The translations under genes were made by a program, and so were the position numbers. Shown here one piece after another: positions 16,669-25,443 of a stretch of 44,250 nt of DNA (the stretch's first letter is position 1; each line of letters begins with the position of its first letter). The DNA lies in the NCBI GenBank assembly GCA_022827905.1, contig JAJEIQ010000018.1, positions 1 to 44,250 of the forward strand. The letters are read 5' to 3'. The notes under the pieces were generated by a model. The model was not told the DNA's origin. It saw only the letters and a program-made list of their open reading frames with translations, and searched no databases. The DNA comes from Pseudomonadales bacterium (GTDB lineage Bacteria > Pseudomonadota > Gammaproteobacteria > Pseudomonadales > Azotimanducaceae).

Positions 16669-17286
16669 ATGATCGCTTTTCTGGGCGGCACCTTCGACCC
16701 GGTCCACAACGGCCACCTGCATGCCGCCCGGGTGGCGGCCGAAGCCCTCTCCTGCCCGGTGCGCCTGGTGCTGTCGGCCCATCCACCGCACCGTCCCCGG
16801 CCTGAGGCAAGCGCCGAACGCCGGTGGGCGCTGCTTGAACTGGCCTGCGCCGCCGAAGCCGGCTTGGAAGCGGATGACGTTGAACTGCGGCGCGGGGGAC
16901 CGAGCTACACCGTCGATACGCTCGAGGCGCTGCGGCTTCGCCACGGTGATGAATCCTTGAGCTGGATCATTGGCACTGACGCCTTCAACGAGATTCGCAC
17001 TTGGCGGCGGTGGCGCAAGGTGCTGGACCTTGGCCATCTGCTGGTGCTGCACCGACCCGGCGCGGCGCTTAAGGGCGCGGCGCTCAGCTTCTATCGTGAA
17101 CATCGCAGCGATGACCTTGGGCGGCAACCGGCAGGCGGCATCCGCCTGCTGGACCAGCCCATGCTGCCGGTTTCAGCCTCGGCGATTCGCGCTCTGATCG
17201 CCGAAGGGAACGATGTGGGGCATTTGCTCCCGCAAGGGGTGAGCACCTATATTAGGCGGCATGGGTTGTATGCGCGAAGCGATTAG
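16669..17286 (+). CDS. nadD: Nicotinate-nucleotide adenylyltransferase
   Basis: This cytoplasmic enzyme joins nicotinate mononucleotide and ATP to form deamido-NAD+, an essential step of NAD synthesis. It has 205 residues, normal for the family. The nucleotidyltransferase motif GGTFDPVHNGH is at 6-16, WIIGTDAF is in the middle, and PVSASAIR replaces the usual ISSTxIR near the C-terminus. It opens the nadD-rsfS-mrdA-rodA order common in gammaproteobacteria, although the usual upstream genes leuS, lptE and holA are not here. The next gene, rsfS, follows after 63 bases. Confidence 0.95.
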   Translation: MIAFLGGTFDPVHNGHLHAARVAAEALSCPVRLVLSAHPPHRPRPEASAERRWALLELACAAEAGLEADDVELRRGGPSYTVDTLEALRLRHGDESLSWIIGTDAFNEIRTWRRWRKVLDLGHLLVLHRPGAALKGAALSFYREHRSDDLGRQPAGGIRLLDQPMLPVSASAIRALIAEGNDVGHLLPQGVSTYIRRHGLYARSD

Positions 17287-17349
17287 CCTGCCGGCATCGG
17301 CGCTTCGTGAGCGGCTCGCCAACTGCGCCGGCGCCTTGCGGAGGATTGA

Positions 17350-17697
17350 GTGACGGCGCAGGGCCTGCGCGATGCCGTCGTCGGGGCGCTGGACGATCTC
17401 AAGGGCCGCGAGATCGTGGCGCTCGACGTGACCCGCCTGACCGATTTGACCGACTTCATGGTGATCGCCACCGGCGGCTCCAACCGCCATGTGAAAGCAC
17501 TCGTGGACCAGGTGGTCGAAGCCGCCAAGACCAGCGGCGCATCGTTCTTGGGAATAGAGGGGCGGGAAAGCCACGAGTGGGTGCTGGTCGATCTTGGCGA
17601 TGTGGTGGTGCACGTGATGCAGGCGGCGGCCCGGGAGTTCTACGACATGGAACGCCTGTGGCAGCCTCTGCCCATCGACTCCAACACCACCCTGTGA
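17350..17697 (+). CDS. rsfS: Ribosomal silencing factor RsfS
   Basis: RsfS binds ribosomal protein uL14 and blocks joining of the subunits when nutrients are scarce. The protein has 115 residues from a GTG start with GGAGG 5 bases upstream. The motifs DVTRLTDLTDFMVIATGGSN, EGRESHEWVLVDLGDVVVH and ending MQAAAREFYDMERLW are those of the family (Iojap/RsfS). The gene lies between nadD and mrdA; rlmH, which often follows rsfS in related bacteria, is missing here, since mrdA begins 9 bases after the rsfS stop. Confidence 0.96.
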   Translation: MTAQGLRDAVVGALDDLKGREIVALDVTRLTDLTDFMVIATGGSNRHVKALVDQVVEAAKTSGASFLGIEGRESHEWVLVDLGDVVVHVMQAAAREFYDMERLWQPLPIDSNTTL

Positions 17698-17706
17698 GGC
17701 GCATCG

Positions 17707-19620
17707 ATGGCGTCGGGCATGTTGATCAAGGACGGCTCCTCGGAACTGCGGATGTTCATGGGCCGGGCTCGGCTGCTCTTTGCCGGGGCGCTGGTGCTGA
17801 CGCTCGTTCTGGTGGTCAGGATGCTCCATCTGCAGGTGCTGCAGCACGAGCACTACCAGACCCGTTCCGAGGAAAACCGCATGCAGATGGTGCCCGTGCC
17901 GCCGGTCAGGGGCCTCATCTTCGACCGCCGGGGCAACCTGCTGGCGGAAAACCGCCCCATCTTCAATTTGGCGCTGATTCGCGAACGCATCGAAGACCTC
18001 GACGGCCTCATTGAAGCGCTGGCCGCCGTCACCCCGATCAGTGAAGAGGAGATCAAGGACTTTCAAGACCGCCTGAAACGCACGCGGCGCCCGTTCGAAC
18101 CGGTGGTCCTCAAATTCGCCCTGACCGATGAGGAAGTCGCGGCCTTGGCGGTCAATCGGCACCGATTCCTGGGCGCGGAGATCAATGTCGAGATCGTGCG
18201 CCACTACCCCTACGGCGCACTCGCCGCGCACGCCATTGGTTCAGTCCGCCGCATCACCAAGGAGGACCTGGACGCCGTGGACCGCGCCCGCTACAGCGGT
18301 ACCAACTTCATCGGCAAGCGCGGCATTGAGCGCTTCTATGAACACTCGTTGCATGGCGAGGTCGGCACTCAGTGGGTGGAGACCGACGCCTTTGGACGGG
18401 TGCGCCGCACCTTGGACGTCAACCCCACCGTCGTTGGCCGGAATCTGCGGTTGCACTTGGACATCGACCTGCAGGCGGTCGCCGATGAGGCCTTGGGCGA
18501 CCGGCGCGGCGCGGTGGTTGCCATCGACCCGAACTCGGGCGGCGTGCTCGCCTTGGTCAGCAAGCCGAGCTACGACCCGAACGTCTTTGTCACCGGCATC
18601 GACGCCAAGCACTACCGCGCCCTGTTGGGTTCCCGGGACAAGCCCCTCGTGAACCGCGCCATCAACGGCCAGTACGCCCCCGGCTCCACCATCAAGCCGA
18701 TACTCGGCTTGGCGGGCTTGACCCATGGGGTGGTGGATTGGGAGGAGGAGATCGTCGATCGCGGTTGGTTCCGCCTGCCGGGGCAAAGCCGCCTCTACCG
18801 GGATTGGAACTGGACCCCCACCAACCCTGGCGGCCAGGGCATCGTCAATCTCAACCGCGCCATCTACCGTTCATCGAACATCTTCTTCTACACCTTGGGC
18901 CACCGCCTGGAGGCCAATCAACTCGCTGGCTTCATCCGCCAATTCGGTTACGGCGAAGTGACCTCGGTGGACATCGATGGCGCTGCCGCCGGGCTGGTGC
19001 CGGATCCGGCATGGAAACGGGGCGCCAAGGGCGAGCCTTGGTATCCGGGTGACAACGTCAACATTGGCATCGGCCAAGGTGACCTGCTGGTCACCCCGTT
19101 GCAGGCTGCGGCAGCCGCTTCCACCCTCGCCAATCGGGGCAAGCGGGTGCGGCCGCGGCTGCTGCTTGCCAGCGACCAGCCCTTGCTGGACGACGACTTG
19201 GCGCCGTTGCCGGCGGTGGCCGGGCCCTCGGCCGACGATTGGGAGTTGATGGTGGACGCGATGGAGGACGTCGTGCACCGCGGCGACATGGGCTACCAGC
19301 AAAACGGCACGGCTTGGTATCACATTGGACAGGACATCGGCTACCGGATGGCGGGCAAGTCCGGCACCGCCCAAGTGGTGGAGATCAAGCAGGGCCAAGA
19401 ATACGATGAGGAAGAGCTCGATGAGTACAACAAGAAGCACGCTTGGTTCATCGCCTTCGCCCCGGCAGACGCCCCTGCCATAGCGGTCAGCGTGCTGGTG
19501 GAAAACGGTGGCGGCGGCAGCTCGGTGGCCGCGCCGGTGGTCCGCCAGGTGCTCGACGCCTATCTGTCCGAAGCGCCTCCCGCCCCTGCCGAACCGGATG
19601 AGCAATTGGTCAGCCGATGA
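17707..19620 (+). CDS. mrdA: Penicillin-binding protein 2 (peptidoglycan transpeptidase)
   Basis: This class B penicillin-binding protein cross-links peptidoglycan during cell elongation with RodA. It has 637 residues: one membrane span at about 22-42, a dimerisation/pedestal domain beginning near PPVRGLIFDRRGN, and the transpeptidase domain from about residue 260. The active-site serine is S327 in the SxxK motif STIK. The SxN motif is RSSN and the KTG-type motif is KSGTAQ. The ribosome binding site (GAGG) overlaps the rsfS stop. Its stop overlaps the rodA start (ATGA), as expected for a pair that works in one complex. Confidence 0.96.
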   Translation: MASGMLIKDGSSELRMFMGRARLLFAGALVLTLVLVVRMLHLQVLQHEHYQTRSEENRMQMVPVPPVRGLIFDRRGNLLAENRPIFNLALIRERIEDLDGLIEALAAVTPISEEEIKDFQDRLKRTRRPFEPVVLKFALTDEEVAALAVNRHRFLGAEINVEIVRHYPYGALAAHAIGSVRRITKEDLDAVDRARYSGTNFIGKRGIERFYEHSLHGEVGTQWVETDAFGRVRRTLDVNPTVVGRNLRLHLDIDLQAVADEALGDRRGAVVAIDPNSGGVLALVSKPSYDPNVFVTGIDAKHYRALLGSRDKPLVNRAINGQYAPGSTIKPILGLAGLTHGVVDWEEEIVDRGWFRLPGQSRLYRDWNWTPTNPGGQGIVNLNRAIYRSSNIFFYTLGHRLEANQLAGFIRQFGYGEVTSVDIDGAAAGLVPDPAWKRGAKGEPWYPGDNVNIGIGQGDLLVTPLQAAAAASTLANRGKRVRPRLLLASDQPLLDDDLAPLPAVAGPSADDWELMVDAMEDVVHRGDMGYQQNGTAWYHIGQDIGYRMAGKSGTAQVVEIKQGQEYDEEELDEYNKKHAWFIAFAPADAPAIAVSVLVENGGGGSSVAAPVVRQVLDAYLSEAPPAPAEPDEQLVSR

Positions 19621-20744
19621 GCGAGCCGCAGTTTGTCCGCAGCCTGCCGCAGCATAGCGGCCTGGTAGTCCCGGCCGGGCTGCGCCGGCTGCATCTTGAC
19701 CCCATCCTCTGGGTGTTGCTGATTACGGTCATCCTCTACGGCCTCATCATGCTGTACAGCGCCGTTGAGCGGGACATGGACATCGTCGGCGGGCAAATCG
19801 CGCGGCTGTGCTTGGCGCTGGTGTTGATGGCGATGGCCGCGCAAGTGCATCCGGCTCGGTATCTGCGCTGGGCGCCGGGCCTCTATGCGGTGGGCGTGAC
19901 GCTGCTGATTGCCGTGCTGGTGGTGGGCGTCACGGTGAAGGGCTCCCAGCGTTGGCTTGAACTGCCCGGCGTCGCCCGCTTCCAGCCGTCGGAGTTGATG
20001 AAGATTGCCCTGCCGCTGATGATCGCGTGGTACTTCCATGACCGGCCGTTGCCGCCGACCTTCAAGGATCTGTTGATAGTGGCCGCCCTCATCGGGCTGC
20101 CGGTGGTGTTGATCGTCCTGGAGCCGGATCTCGGCACCGGCATCCTGGCGTTGGCGGGCGGGTTGACCGTGGTCTTCTTGGCGGGCCTCTCCTGGCGCTG
20201 GATGCTCTATGGCTCGCTGGCCGTGGTGGCGATGGCGCCGGCGCTCTGGTTCGCCCTGCAGCCCTACCAGCAGCAGCGCATTCTGACTTTGTTCGACCCG
20301 GAAAAAGACCCGCTGGGCGCTGGCTGGAACATCATCCAGTCCACCACTGCCTTGGGCTCCGGCGGGCTATTGGGCAAGGGGCTGCACGACGGCACCCAGA
20401 GCCAGTTGAAATTCCTGCCGGAAAGCCATACGGACTTCATCGTGGCGGTGATAGGGGAGGAATTGGGCTTTGCCGGGGTGGTCGCGTTGCTGATACTGTA
20501 TGTGTTGATCGTGGCCCGTGGACTGATTATCGCCGCTCAGTCGAAGGACACCTTTGGCCGACTGGCGGCGAGTTCCCTAACGATGGTGTTTTTCGTTTAC
20601 CTGTTCGCCAACATCGCCATGGTGGCGGGCTTGTTGCCGGTGGTTGGCCTGCCCCTGCCGCTGGTGAGCTACGGCGGCACTTCGGCCATCACCCTGTTGT
20701 TGGGCTTTGGCATCATCATGTCCATTCACAGCCACCGGTCATGA
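19617..20744 (+). CDS. rodA: Peptidoglycan glycosyltransferase RodA
   Basis: This SEDS-family membrane enzyme polymerises lipid II into glycan strands in the elongation complex. It has 375 residues and about ten hydrophobic spans. QPSELMKIALPLMIAWY, the long loop with GAGWNIIQSTTALGSGGLLG, FLPESHTDFIVAVIGEELGF and the closing PLPLVSYGGTS are the diagnostic motifs. The start overlaps the mrdA stop by four bases. The next gene, mltB, starts 67 bases after the stop. Confidence 0.96.
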   Translation: MSEPQFVRSLPQHSGLVVPAGLRRLHLDPILWVLLITVILYGLIMLYSAVERDMDIVGGQIARLCLALVLMAMAAQVHPARYLRWAPGLYAVGVTLLIAVLVVGVTVKGSQRWLELPGVARFQPSELMKIALPLMIAWYFHDRPLPPTFKDLLIVAALIGLPVVLIVLEPDLGTGILALAGGLTVVFLAGLSWRWMLYGSLAVVAMAPALWFALQPYQQQRILTLFDPEKDPLGAGWNIIQSTTALGSGGLLGKGLHDGTQSQLKFLPESHTDFIVAVIGEELGFAGVVALLILYVLIVARGLIIAAQSKDTFGRLAASSLTMVFFVYLFANIAMVAGLLPVVGLPLPLVSYGGTSAITLLLGFGIIMSIHSHRS

Positions 20745-20811
20745 TGGGCCGGGAGCGAACCGCTTCCCGGCATCCGCCCCTGCTGACGGGGGCATTGGCT
20801 TGAGGGAAATC

Positions 20812-21867
20812 ATGCGAGTAGCCATCGTGCTCGGCGCTGCCGCCCTGCTGCTGTACGGGCCAGCCGGCGCCGACTACAGCCAGCGGGACGACGTGCGCAC
20901 CTACATGGACGGACTGGTGTCCGAGCATGGGTTTGACCGGGCGGAGCTTACGGCCACCTTCCGGGACGCCCGCCACCAACCGCGCATCGTTGAAGCGATT
21001 TCGAGGCCCGCGGAACGGGCGCTTAAGTGGTACGAGTACCGGCGCATTTTCATCCAGGACAGCCGCATCGATCAGGGCGTTGCCTTCTGGACCGAAAACG
21101 AGGCGTCGCTGGACTCCGCGGAGGAGAGCTTCGCGGTGGCGCCGGAGTACGTCGTGGCCATCATCGGCGTCGAAACCCGCTTTGGCCGCATCATGGGCTC
21201 CCATCGGGTGCTCGACGCCCTCTCGACCTTGGCGTTCGATTACCCGCCCCGGGCCGACTTCTTCCGCAACGAGTTGACCGAGTTCCTGCTCTTGGCGCGC
21301 GAGGAGGGCCGCTCGGTGGGCGCGATGAAGGGCTCCTACGCCGGCGCCATGGGCTACGGCCAGTTCATCCCCTCGAGCTACCGCAACTATGCGGTGGACT
21401 TCGATAACGACGGCCTGCGCGATATCTGGGCCAACACCGCCGACGCCATCGGCAGCGTCGCCAACTATTTCGCTGAACACGGTTGGCGGCCGGCGCAAGA
21501 CGTGGCCCTCCGGGTGGATGTCGCCGATACGGAGCAGGCGGATGCCGCGGTCCTGCGTGGCCTGGACTTGAACAAGACGGTTGGCGAACTGCGTGCGTTG
21601 GGCGTTGAAGCGCCCGGCTTGAAAGCGGCTGAAGCGGCGGCGCTGCTGCGCATGGAGTTGGAGGACGGCGCCGAATACTGGATGGCGCTGCACAACTTTC
21701 ATGTCATCACCCGCTACAACCGCAGCCAGATGTACGCCTTGGCGGTCCATCAGCTCAGCCAAGCCATCAAGGCGCGCCGCCAGGCTCGGCTAGCCGCCGC
21801 GACGGAGCCCGCGCTGGATGCCGTCGCCGCCGCGCCCCGGAATCCGGCATCCCCAAGGGCGAGATGA
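20812..21867 (+). CDS. mltB: Membrane-bound or periplasmic lytic transglycosylase B
   Basis: This family-GH103 enzyme cuts peptidoglycan between N-acetylmuramic acid and N-acetylglucosamine, forming 1,6-anhydro ends. The ATG at 20812 has GAGG upstream and gives 351 residues beginning with a signal peptide (to about residue 20); the open frame reaching back to 20707 is not needed. No lipobox Cys is visible, so it may be soluble in the periplasm rather than a lipoprotein. The catalytic Glu is E121 in IIGVETRFG. SYAGAMGYGQFIPSSYRNYA and the calcium-binding-like DFDNDGLRDIW follow. Its stop overlaps the rlpA start (ATGA). Confidence 0.94.
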   Translation: MRVAIVLGAAALLLYGPAGADYSQRDDVRTYMDGLVSEHGFDRAELTATFRDARHQPRIVEAISRPAERALKWYEYRRIFIQDSRIDQGVAFWTENEASLDSAEESFAVAPEYVVAIIGVETRFGRIMGSHRVLDALSTLAFDYPPRADFFRNELTEFLLLAREEGRSVGAMKGSYAGAMGYGQFIPSSYRNYAVDFDNDGLRDIWANTADAIGSVANYFAEHGWRPAQDVALRVDVADTEQADAAVLRGLDLNKTVGELRALGVEAPGLKAAEAAALLRMELEDGAEYWMALHNFHVITRYNRSQMYALAVHQLSQAIKARRQARLAAATEPALDAVAAAPRNPASPRAR

Positions 21868-22661
21868 GCGCCGAAGCCTTTTGCCGCTGGCGCCGGGCAT
21901 TGGCGCTGTGCGCGGCAGGCCTCATCGGCGGATGCGCGGTCTTCGGGCCGGATGCCGTCCCGCCGCCGGCGGAAGTCGAGGACGGTCCGCCGGCACCATC
22001 GGAGATACCCTTTGACTTGGGCGGCCTGCCGGACCCGGTTCCCAGTGTCGAGCCGCCCAGCCGCTACGGCAATCCACCGTCCTATGACGTCGAGGGCACC
22101 ACCTACTATCCGGTGAAGTCGGCGGTAGGTTACCGGGCGGAGGGGATTGCTTCCTGGTATGGCACAAAGTTCCATGGCCGGCGCACCTCCAGCGGCGAGA
22201 CCTACGACATGTTCAAGCTCACCGCCGCCCATCGCACCCTGCCGATTCCGACCTACGTGCGGGTGACGAATCTCGAAAACAGCCGCCAGACCTTGGTTCG
22301 GGTCAACGACCGCGGCCCGTTTCACGATGACCGCATGCTCGACCTATCCTATGCCGCGGCAGTGAAGCTCGGATTTTCCCGCCAAGGCACGGCGCGGGTG
22401 CGGGTGGAGGCGCTTGACGGGGGCGAGACGCTCTTCCTCCAGGCGGGCGCCTTTCGCGCCAAGGCTCTCGCGGAGCGATTGCAGCGCAATCTGGCGAACT
22501 TGACCGGTGAGCAGGCGGAGGTCGTGCAACAGTCCAATGACTCGCTGTATCGGGTGCTCATCGGCCCGCTTGTGGGTGAGCAGCGCGCCAAGCAACTGCA
22601 GTCGCTGATCGTCGCCGCCAACCACGCCCTGCCCCTCATAGTGCGCATCGGCAGCGACTGA
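21864..22661 (+). CDS. rlpA: RlpA-type septal lytic transglycosylase lipoprotein with SPOR domain
   Basis: RlpA cuts denuded glycan strands at the septum in some species. This 265-residue protein has a lipoprotein signal with Cys24 (LIGGC). A Pro-rich linker is followed by the double-psi beta-barrel (about 95-185: GIASWYGTKFHGRRTSSGE, KLTAAHRTLPIPTYVRVTN and VNDRGPFH). A C-terminal SPOR-like domain (about 190-263) would bind denuded glycan. It follows mltB with a four-base overlap and precedes dacA, a conserved order. The DRGPFHDDRMLDLSYAAA block is intact. Confidence 0.94.
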   Translation: MSAEAFCRWRRALALCAAGLIGGCAVFGPDAVPPPAEVEDGPPAPSEIPFDLGGLPDPVPSVEPPSRYGNPPSYDVEGTTYYPVKSAVGYRAEGIASWYGTKFHGRRTSSGETYDMFKLTAAHRTLPIPTYVRVTNLENSRQTLVRVNDRGPFHDDRMLDLSYAAAVKLGFSRQGTARVRVEALDGGETLFLQAGAFRAKALAERLQRNLANLTGEQAEVVQQSNDSLYRVLIGPLVGEQRAKQLQSLIVAANHALPLIVRIGSD

Positions 22662-22731
22662 AATGGCGTGGCCCAACCATGGCTGCATCGCAACCGGGTT
22701 ACACTAGACCGCCTGTCGAATCCGCTTAAGA

Positions 22732-23919
22732 ATGCCGATGCACTTCCCTGAATGGCTCTCCCGCAGGAAACAGGCTTGTTCCCTGCCCACCGTCTTTGCC
22801 GCGTTGCTGATCTTTGCGACAGCCGCGCATGGCGCCTCCATCGTGCCCGCGCCGCCAAACCTCTCCTCGGCCTCCTACCTGCTCATCGACGCGGACACCG
22901 GCAAGGTGATTGCCGAGCGCAACAGCCGGGATCCCGTGCCGCCGGCGAGCCTCACCAAGGTGATGACCGGCTACGTAGCAGCGGGGGAGATTGAAGGCGG
23001 GCGCATCGGCCTGACCGATCAGGTGCCGGTCAGCGTCAATGCCTGGCGTACGCCGGGTTCGCGCATGTTCATTCAGGAAGGCACCGAGGTCAGTGTCGAA
23101 GATCTGTTGCGGGGCATCATCATCCAGTCGGGCAACGACGCCAGCGTGGCCTTGGCCGAGCACATCGCCGGCAGCGAAGCAGCCTTTGCGGACATGATGA
23201 ACCGGCAAGCGGCGGAACTGGGCATGGTGAAATCAAACTTCCGCAACGCCACCGGGCTGCCCGCGGAGGACCACTACACCTCGGCTTGGGACTTGGCCCT
23301 GCTGACTCGGTCCTACATTCGGAAGTTCCCGGAGAACTACGCGATCAACTCGGAAAGATCTTTCACGTACAACGAGATAGAACAGCCCAACCGCAATCGC
23401 CTGCTGTGGCGCGACCAGAGCGTCGATGGCGTCAAGACCGGCTACACCAAGGCGGCCGGGTACTGCCTGCTCGCCTCGGCGCTGCGCGACGGAATGCGGC
23501 TCATCTCCGTCGTCATGGGGGCGGACAATGACGCCCACCGGGTGCAGGAAAGCCAAATGCTGCTCTCCTACGGCTTTCGCTTTTTCGAGACCAAGCGCCT
23601 GTACGAGGCCGATGCGCCGCTGGAGTCCGCCGAGGTCTGGTACGGCCAGGCGGATGCCGTGGAACTCGGCACCGCCGCGCCGGTAACCATCACCTTTCCC
23701 CGCGGCCACTACGAGCAAGTGACCGTGGAGATGACGCTGCCCGAAGTGATCGAGGCGCCGATTCAAGCGGGCGACGAGTTGGGCGAACTCCGTGTTTCGG
23801 TGAACGAGGAAACGCTTCACAGCAGCCCGTTGATCGCCCTGTCGAACGTTGCCGAGGCCGGGGTCCTCGCTCAGCTGGGCGACTTTCTCACGCTGTTGTT
23901 CCGCCGGATGTTTGGGTGA
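22732..23919 (+). CDS. dacA: D-alanyl-D-alanine carboxypeptidase (PBP5/6 type)
   Basis: This low-molecular-weight penicillin-binding protein removes the terminal D-Ala from peptidoglycan stem peptides in the periplasm. It has 395 residues. A signal peptide covers about residues 1-34. The motifs are SLTK (S73, K76), SGN (133-135) and KTG (235-237), and a C-terminal beta domain ends in an amphipathic helix (LGDFLTLLFRRMFG) that anchors it to the membrane. ATG 22732 and ATG 22738 are both possible starts, with no strong ribosome binding site. The stop overlaps the GTG of lipB by four bases; the ybeD gene often found between them is absent. Confidence 0.95.
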   Translation: MPMHFPEWLSRRKQACSLPTVFAALLIFATAAHGASIVPAPPNLSSASYLLIDADTGKVIAERNSRDPVPPASLTKVMTGYVAAGEIEGGRIGLTDQVPVSVNAWRTPGSRMFIQEGTEVSVEDLLRGIIIQSGNDASVALAEHIAGSEAAFADMMNRQAAELGMVKSNFRNATGLPAEDHYTSAWDLALLTRSYIRKFPENYAINSERSFTYNEIEQPNRNRLLWRDQSVDGVKTGYTKAAGYCLLASALRDGMRLISVVMGADNDAHRVQESQMLLSYGFRFFETKRLYEADAPLESAEVWYGQADAVELGTAAPVTITFPRGHYEQVTVEMTLPEVIEAPIQAGDELGELRVSVNEETLHSSPLIALSNVAEAGVLAQLGDFLTLLFRRMFG

Positions 23920-24689
23920 GCGCTTCCTTGGACCAGCTTGCTTCAGGACGAGGGCGGGACGCCCTCGCTCCGGGGGAACAGCTTCGAACGAAGGTCGGAG
24001 CGAGGGCATCTTGCCCTCGCACAGTTGGGGCTTCCCGGATTGAGGTCGTCGTCCGGGACTTGGGCAGCACCCGCTACGGCGACACGCTGGCCGCCATGCA
24101 AGCCTTCACCGCCGAACGCAACAGCGATACCGGGGATGAAATCTGGTTCACCGAGCATGAGCCGGTGTTCACCCAAGGCCAAGCCGGAAGGGCGGAGCAC
24201 CTGCTGGCCCCGGGCGGCATCGAAGTGGTGCAGTCCGACCGGGGCGGGCAGGTCACCTACCACGGCCCAGGGCAGGTCGTCGGCTACCTGCTGTTTGACA
24301 TCCGCCGCATGGGTCTTTCCGTGCGCGGCTTGGTGTCCGGCATCGAAAACGCCATCATCAACGTGCTCGAGGAATTCGGCATCGCCGCCAGCGCCCGCTG
24401 CGACGCCCCTGGCGTCTATGTGGAAGGCACGAAGATCGCGGCGTTGGGCTTGCGGGTGCGGCGCGGCTGCGCGTACCACGGCTTCGCCTTCAACATCGAC
24501 ATGGACCTTTCGCCCTTTGCCCGCATCAATCCCTGCGGCATGGCGGGCTTGGCCGTCACCCAGCTCAAGGACCTGTGCGGGGAAGCGGACCTCGCTGAGG
24601 TCCAGTCACGTTTGCTGCGCCAATTGGAGCAGGTCTATCCCATCGTCACCCGGCGCAGGTCGGGCATTCCGGACGCCTTGCCAGCTTGA
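23916..24689 (+). CDS. lipB: Octanoyl-ACP:protein octanoyltransferase with repeat-encoded N-terminus
   Basis: LipB transfers octanoate from acyl carrier protein to lipoyl domains, the first step of lipoate synthesis. From residue 42 (IEVVVRDLG) on, the protein matches the family along its full length: SDRGGQVTYHGPGQ, DAPGVYVEGTKIAALGLR with K153, and INPCGMAG with C187 as catalytic residues. Residues 11-36 are encoded by two copies of the dispersed palindromic repeat, read in frame. The only upstream start codons in frame are GTG 23916 (overlapping the dacA stop, GTGA) and TTG 23928; none occurs between the repeat and the first conserved block. The enzyme must therefore carry these residues. 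The 3' end overlaps convergent moeB by 44 bases. Confidence 0.93.
   Translation: MSASLDQLASGRGRDALAPGEQLRTKVGARASCPRTVGASRIEVVVRDLGSTRYGDTLAAMQAFTAERNSDTGDEIWFTEHEPVFTQGQAGRAEHLLAPGGIEVVQSDRGGQVTYHGPGQVVGYLLFDIRRMGLSVRGLVSGIENAIINVLEEFGIAASARCDAPGVYVEGTKIAALGLRVRRGCAYHGFAFNIDMDLSPFARINPCGMAGLAVTQLKDLCGEADLAEVQSRLLRQLEQVYPIVTRRRSGIPDALPA
23948..24022. repeat. Two palindromic repeat units inside the lipB coding region
   Basis: A unit in reverse orientation (23948-23978, stem CGAGGGCG/CGCCCTCG) is followed 14 bases later by a unit in forward orientation (23993-24022, stem CGAGGGCA/TGCCCTCG, loop TCT). The 75-base insert keeps the lipB frame and encodes residues 11-36. Confidence 0.92.
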
Positions 24690-25389
24690 AGGCCCGCCAC
24701 TCGGCGCGCTTGGCGTCGTAGTAGAGCACCCGTCCGGTCAGCGGCTCGCCAACGCCGGTGATCAGCTTGACCGCCTCCATCGCCTGCATGGCCCCCACCA
24801 CCCCGACCAGCGGCGCGATGACGCCGTTCTCGGCGCAGTTCAACGCCTCCCCGTCACCGTCCGCGTACAGGCATCGATAGCAGGGGGAAGCCGCATCGCC
24901 GGGGTCGAAGACCGCCACCTGTCCTTCCCAGCGAATGGCCGCCCCGGACACCAAGGGCGTGCCGCTGCGCCAGCAGGCGTCGTTGAGCGCGAAGCGGGTG
25001 GTGAAATTGTCCGTGGCATCGATCACTAGATCGACCCGGTTCAGCAAGGGCGCGAGATCCGAATCGCCGATGCGCTCCGCCAAGGCCTCGACCTCGACGC
25101 TTGGGTTGATCGCCGCAACGGAAGCCTTGGCGGACGACGCCTTGGCCTGGCCCAGCGCCGCATTGGCATGGACGATCTGGCGCTGCAAATTGGACAGTTC
25201 CACCACATCATCGTCGGCCAGAACCAGCTTGCCGACCCCGGCCGCTGCCAAGTAGAGCGCCACCGGTGAGCCCAGCCCACCCAGCCCGACCACCAGCGCC
25301 CTGGCGTTACGGAGCCGCTCCTGCCCCGCCACGTCCACCTCGGGGAGCATGATCTGACGGCTGTAGCGCAGCAGTTCGTCATCGTCCAT
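24646..25389 (-). CDS. moeB: Molybdopterin-synthase adenylyltransferase MoeB (ThiF/HesA family)
   Basis: This enzyme adenylates the C-terminal Gly of a ubiquitin-like sulphur carrier (MoaD or ThiS). It has 247 residues: LLRYSRQIMLPEVDVAGQER at 5-24, nucleotide-binding VVGLGGLGSP, the DATDNFTTRF motif, and zinc-binding Cys pairs CYRC and CPTC. MoeB and ThiF cannot be told apart securely from sequence alone. A molybdopterin oxidoreductase 17 kb away gives some weight to MoeB. The 3' end overlaps lipB, which runs toward it, by 44 bases. Confidence 0.9.
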   Translation of the reverse strand: MDDDELLRYSRQIMLPEVDVAGQERLRNARALVVGLGGLGSPVALYLAAAGVGKLVLADDDVVELSNLQRQIVHANAALGQAKASSAKASVAAINPSVEVEALAERIGDSDLAPLLNRVDLVIDATDNFTTRFALNDACWRSGTPLVSGAAIRWEGQVAVFDPGDAASPCYRCLYADGDGEALNCAENGVIAPLVGVVGAMQAMEAVKLITGVGEPLTGRVLYYDAKRAEWRAFKLARRPECPTCAG

Positions 25390-25443
25390 CCCTTAAGAAT
25401 AGCCGAGACTTGGCTTGGTGGGGATTACGCCAGCAGCCGATCT

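Noticed and set aside
20707-20811. N-terminal extension of MltB overlapping rodA
   Set aside because: The extension lacks a ribosome binding site and would bury the signal peptide; ATG 20812 has GAGG upstream and begins with a proper signal sequence.
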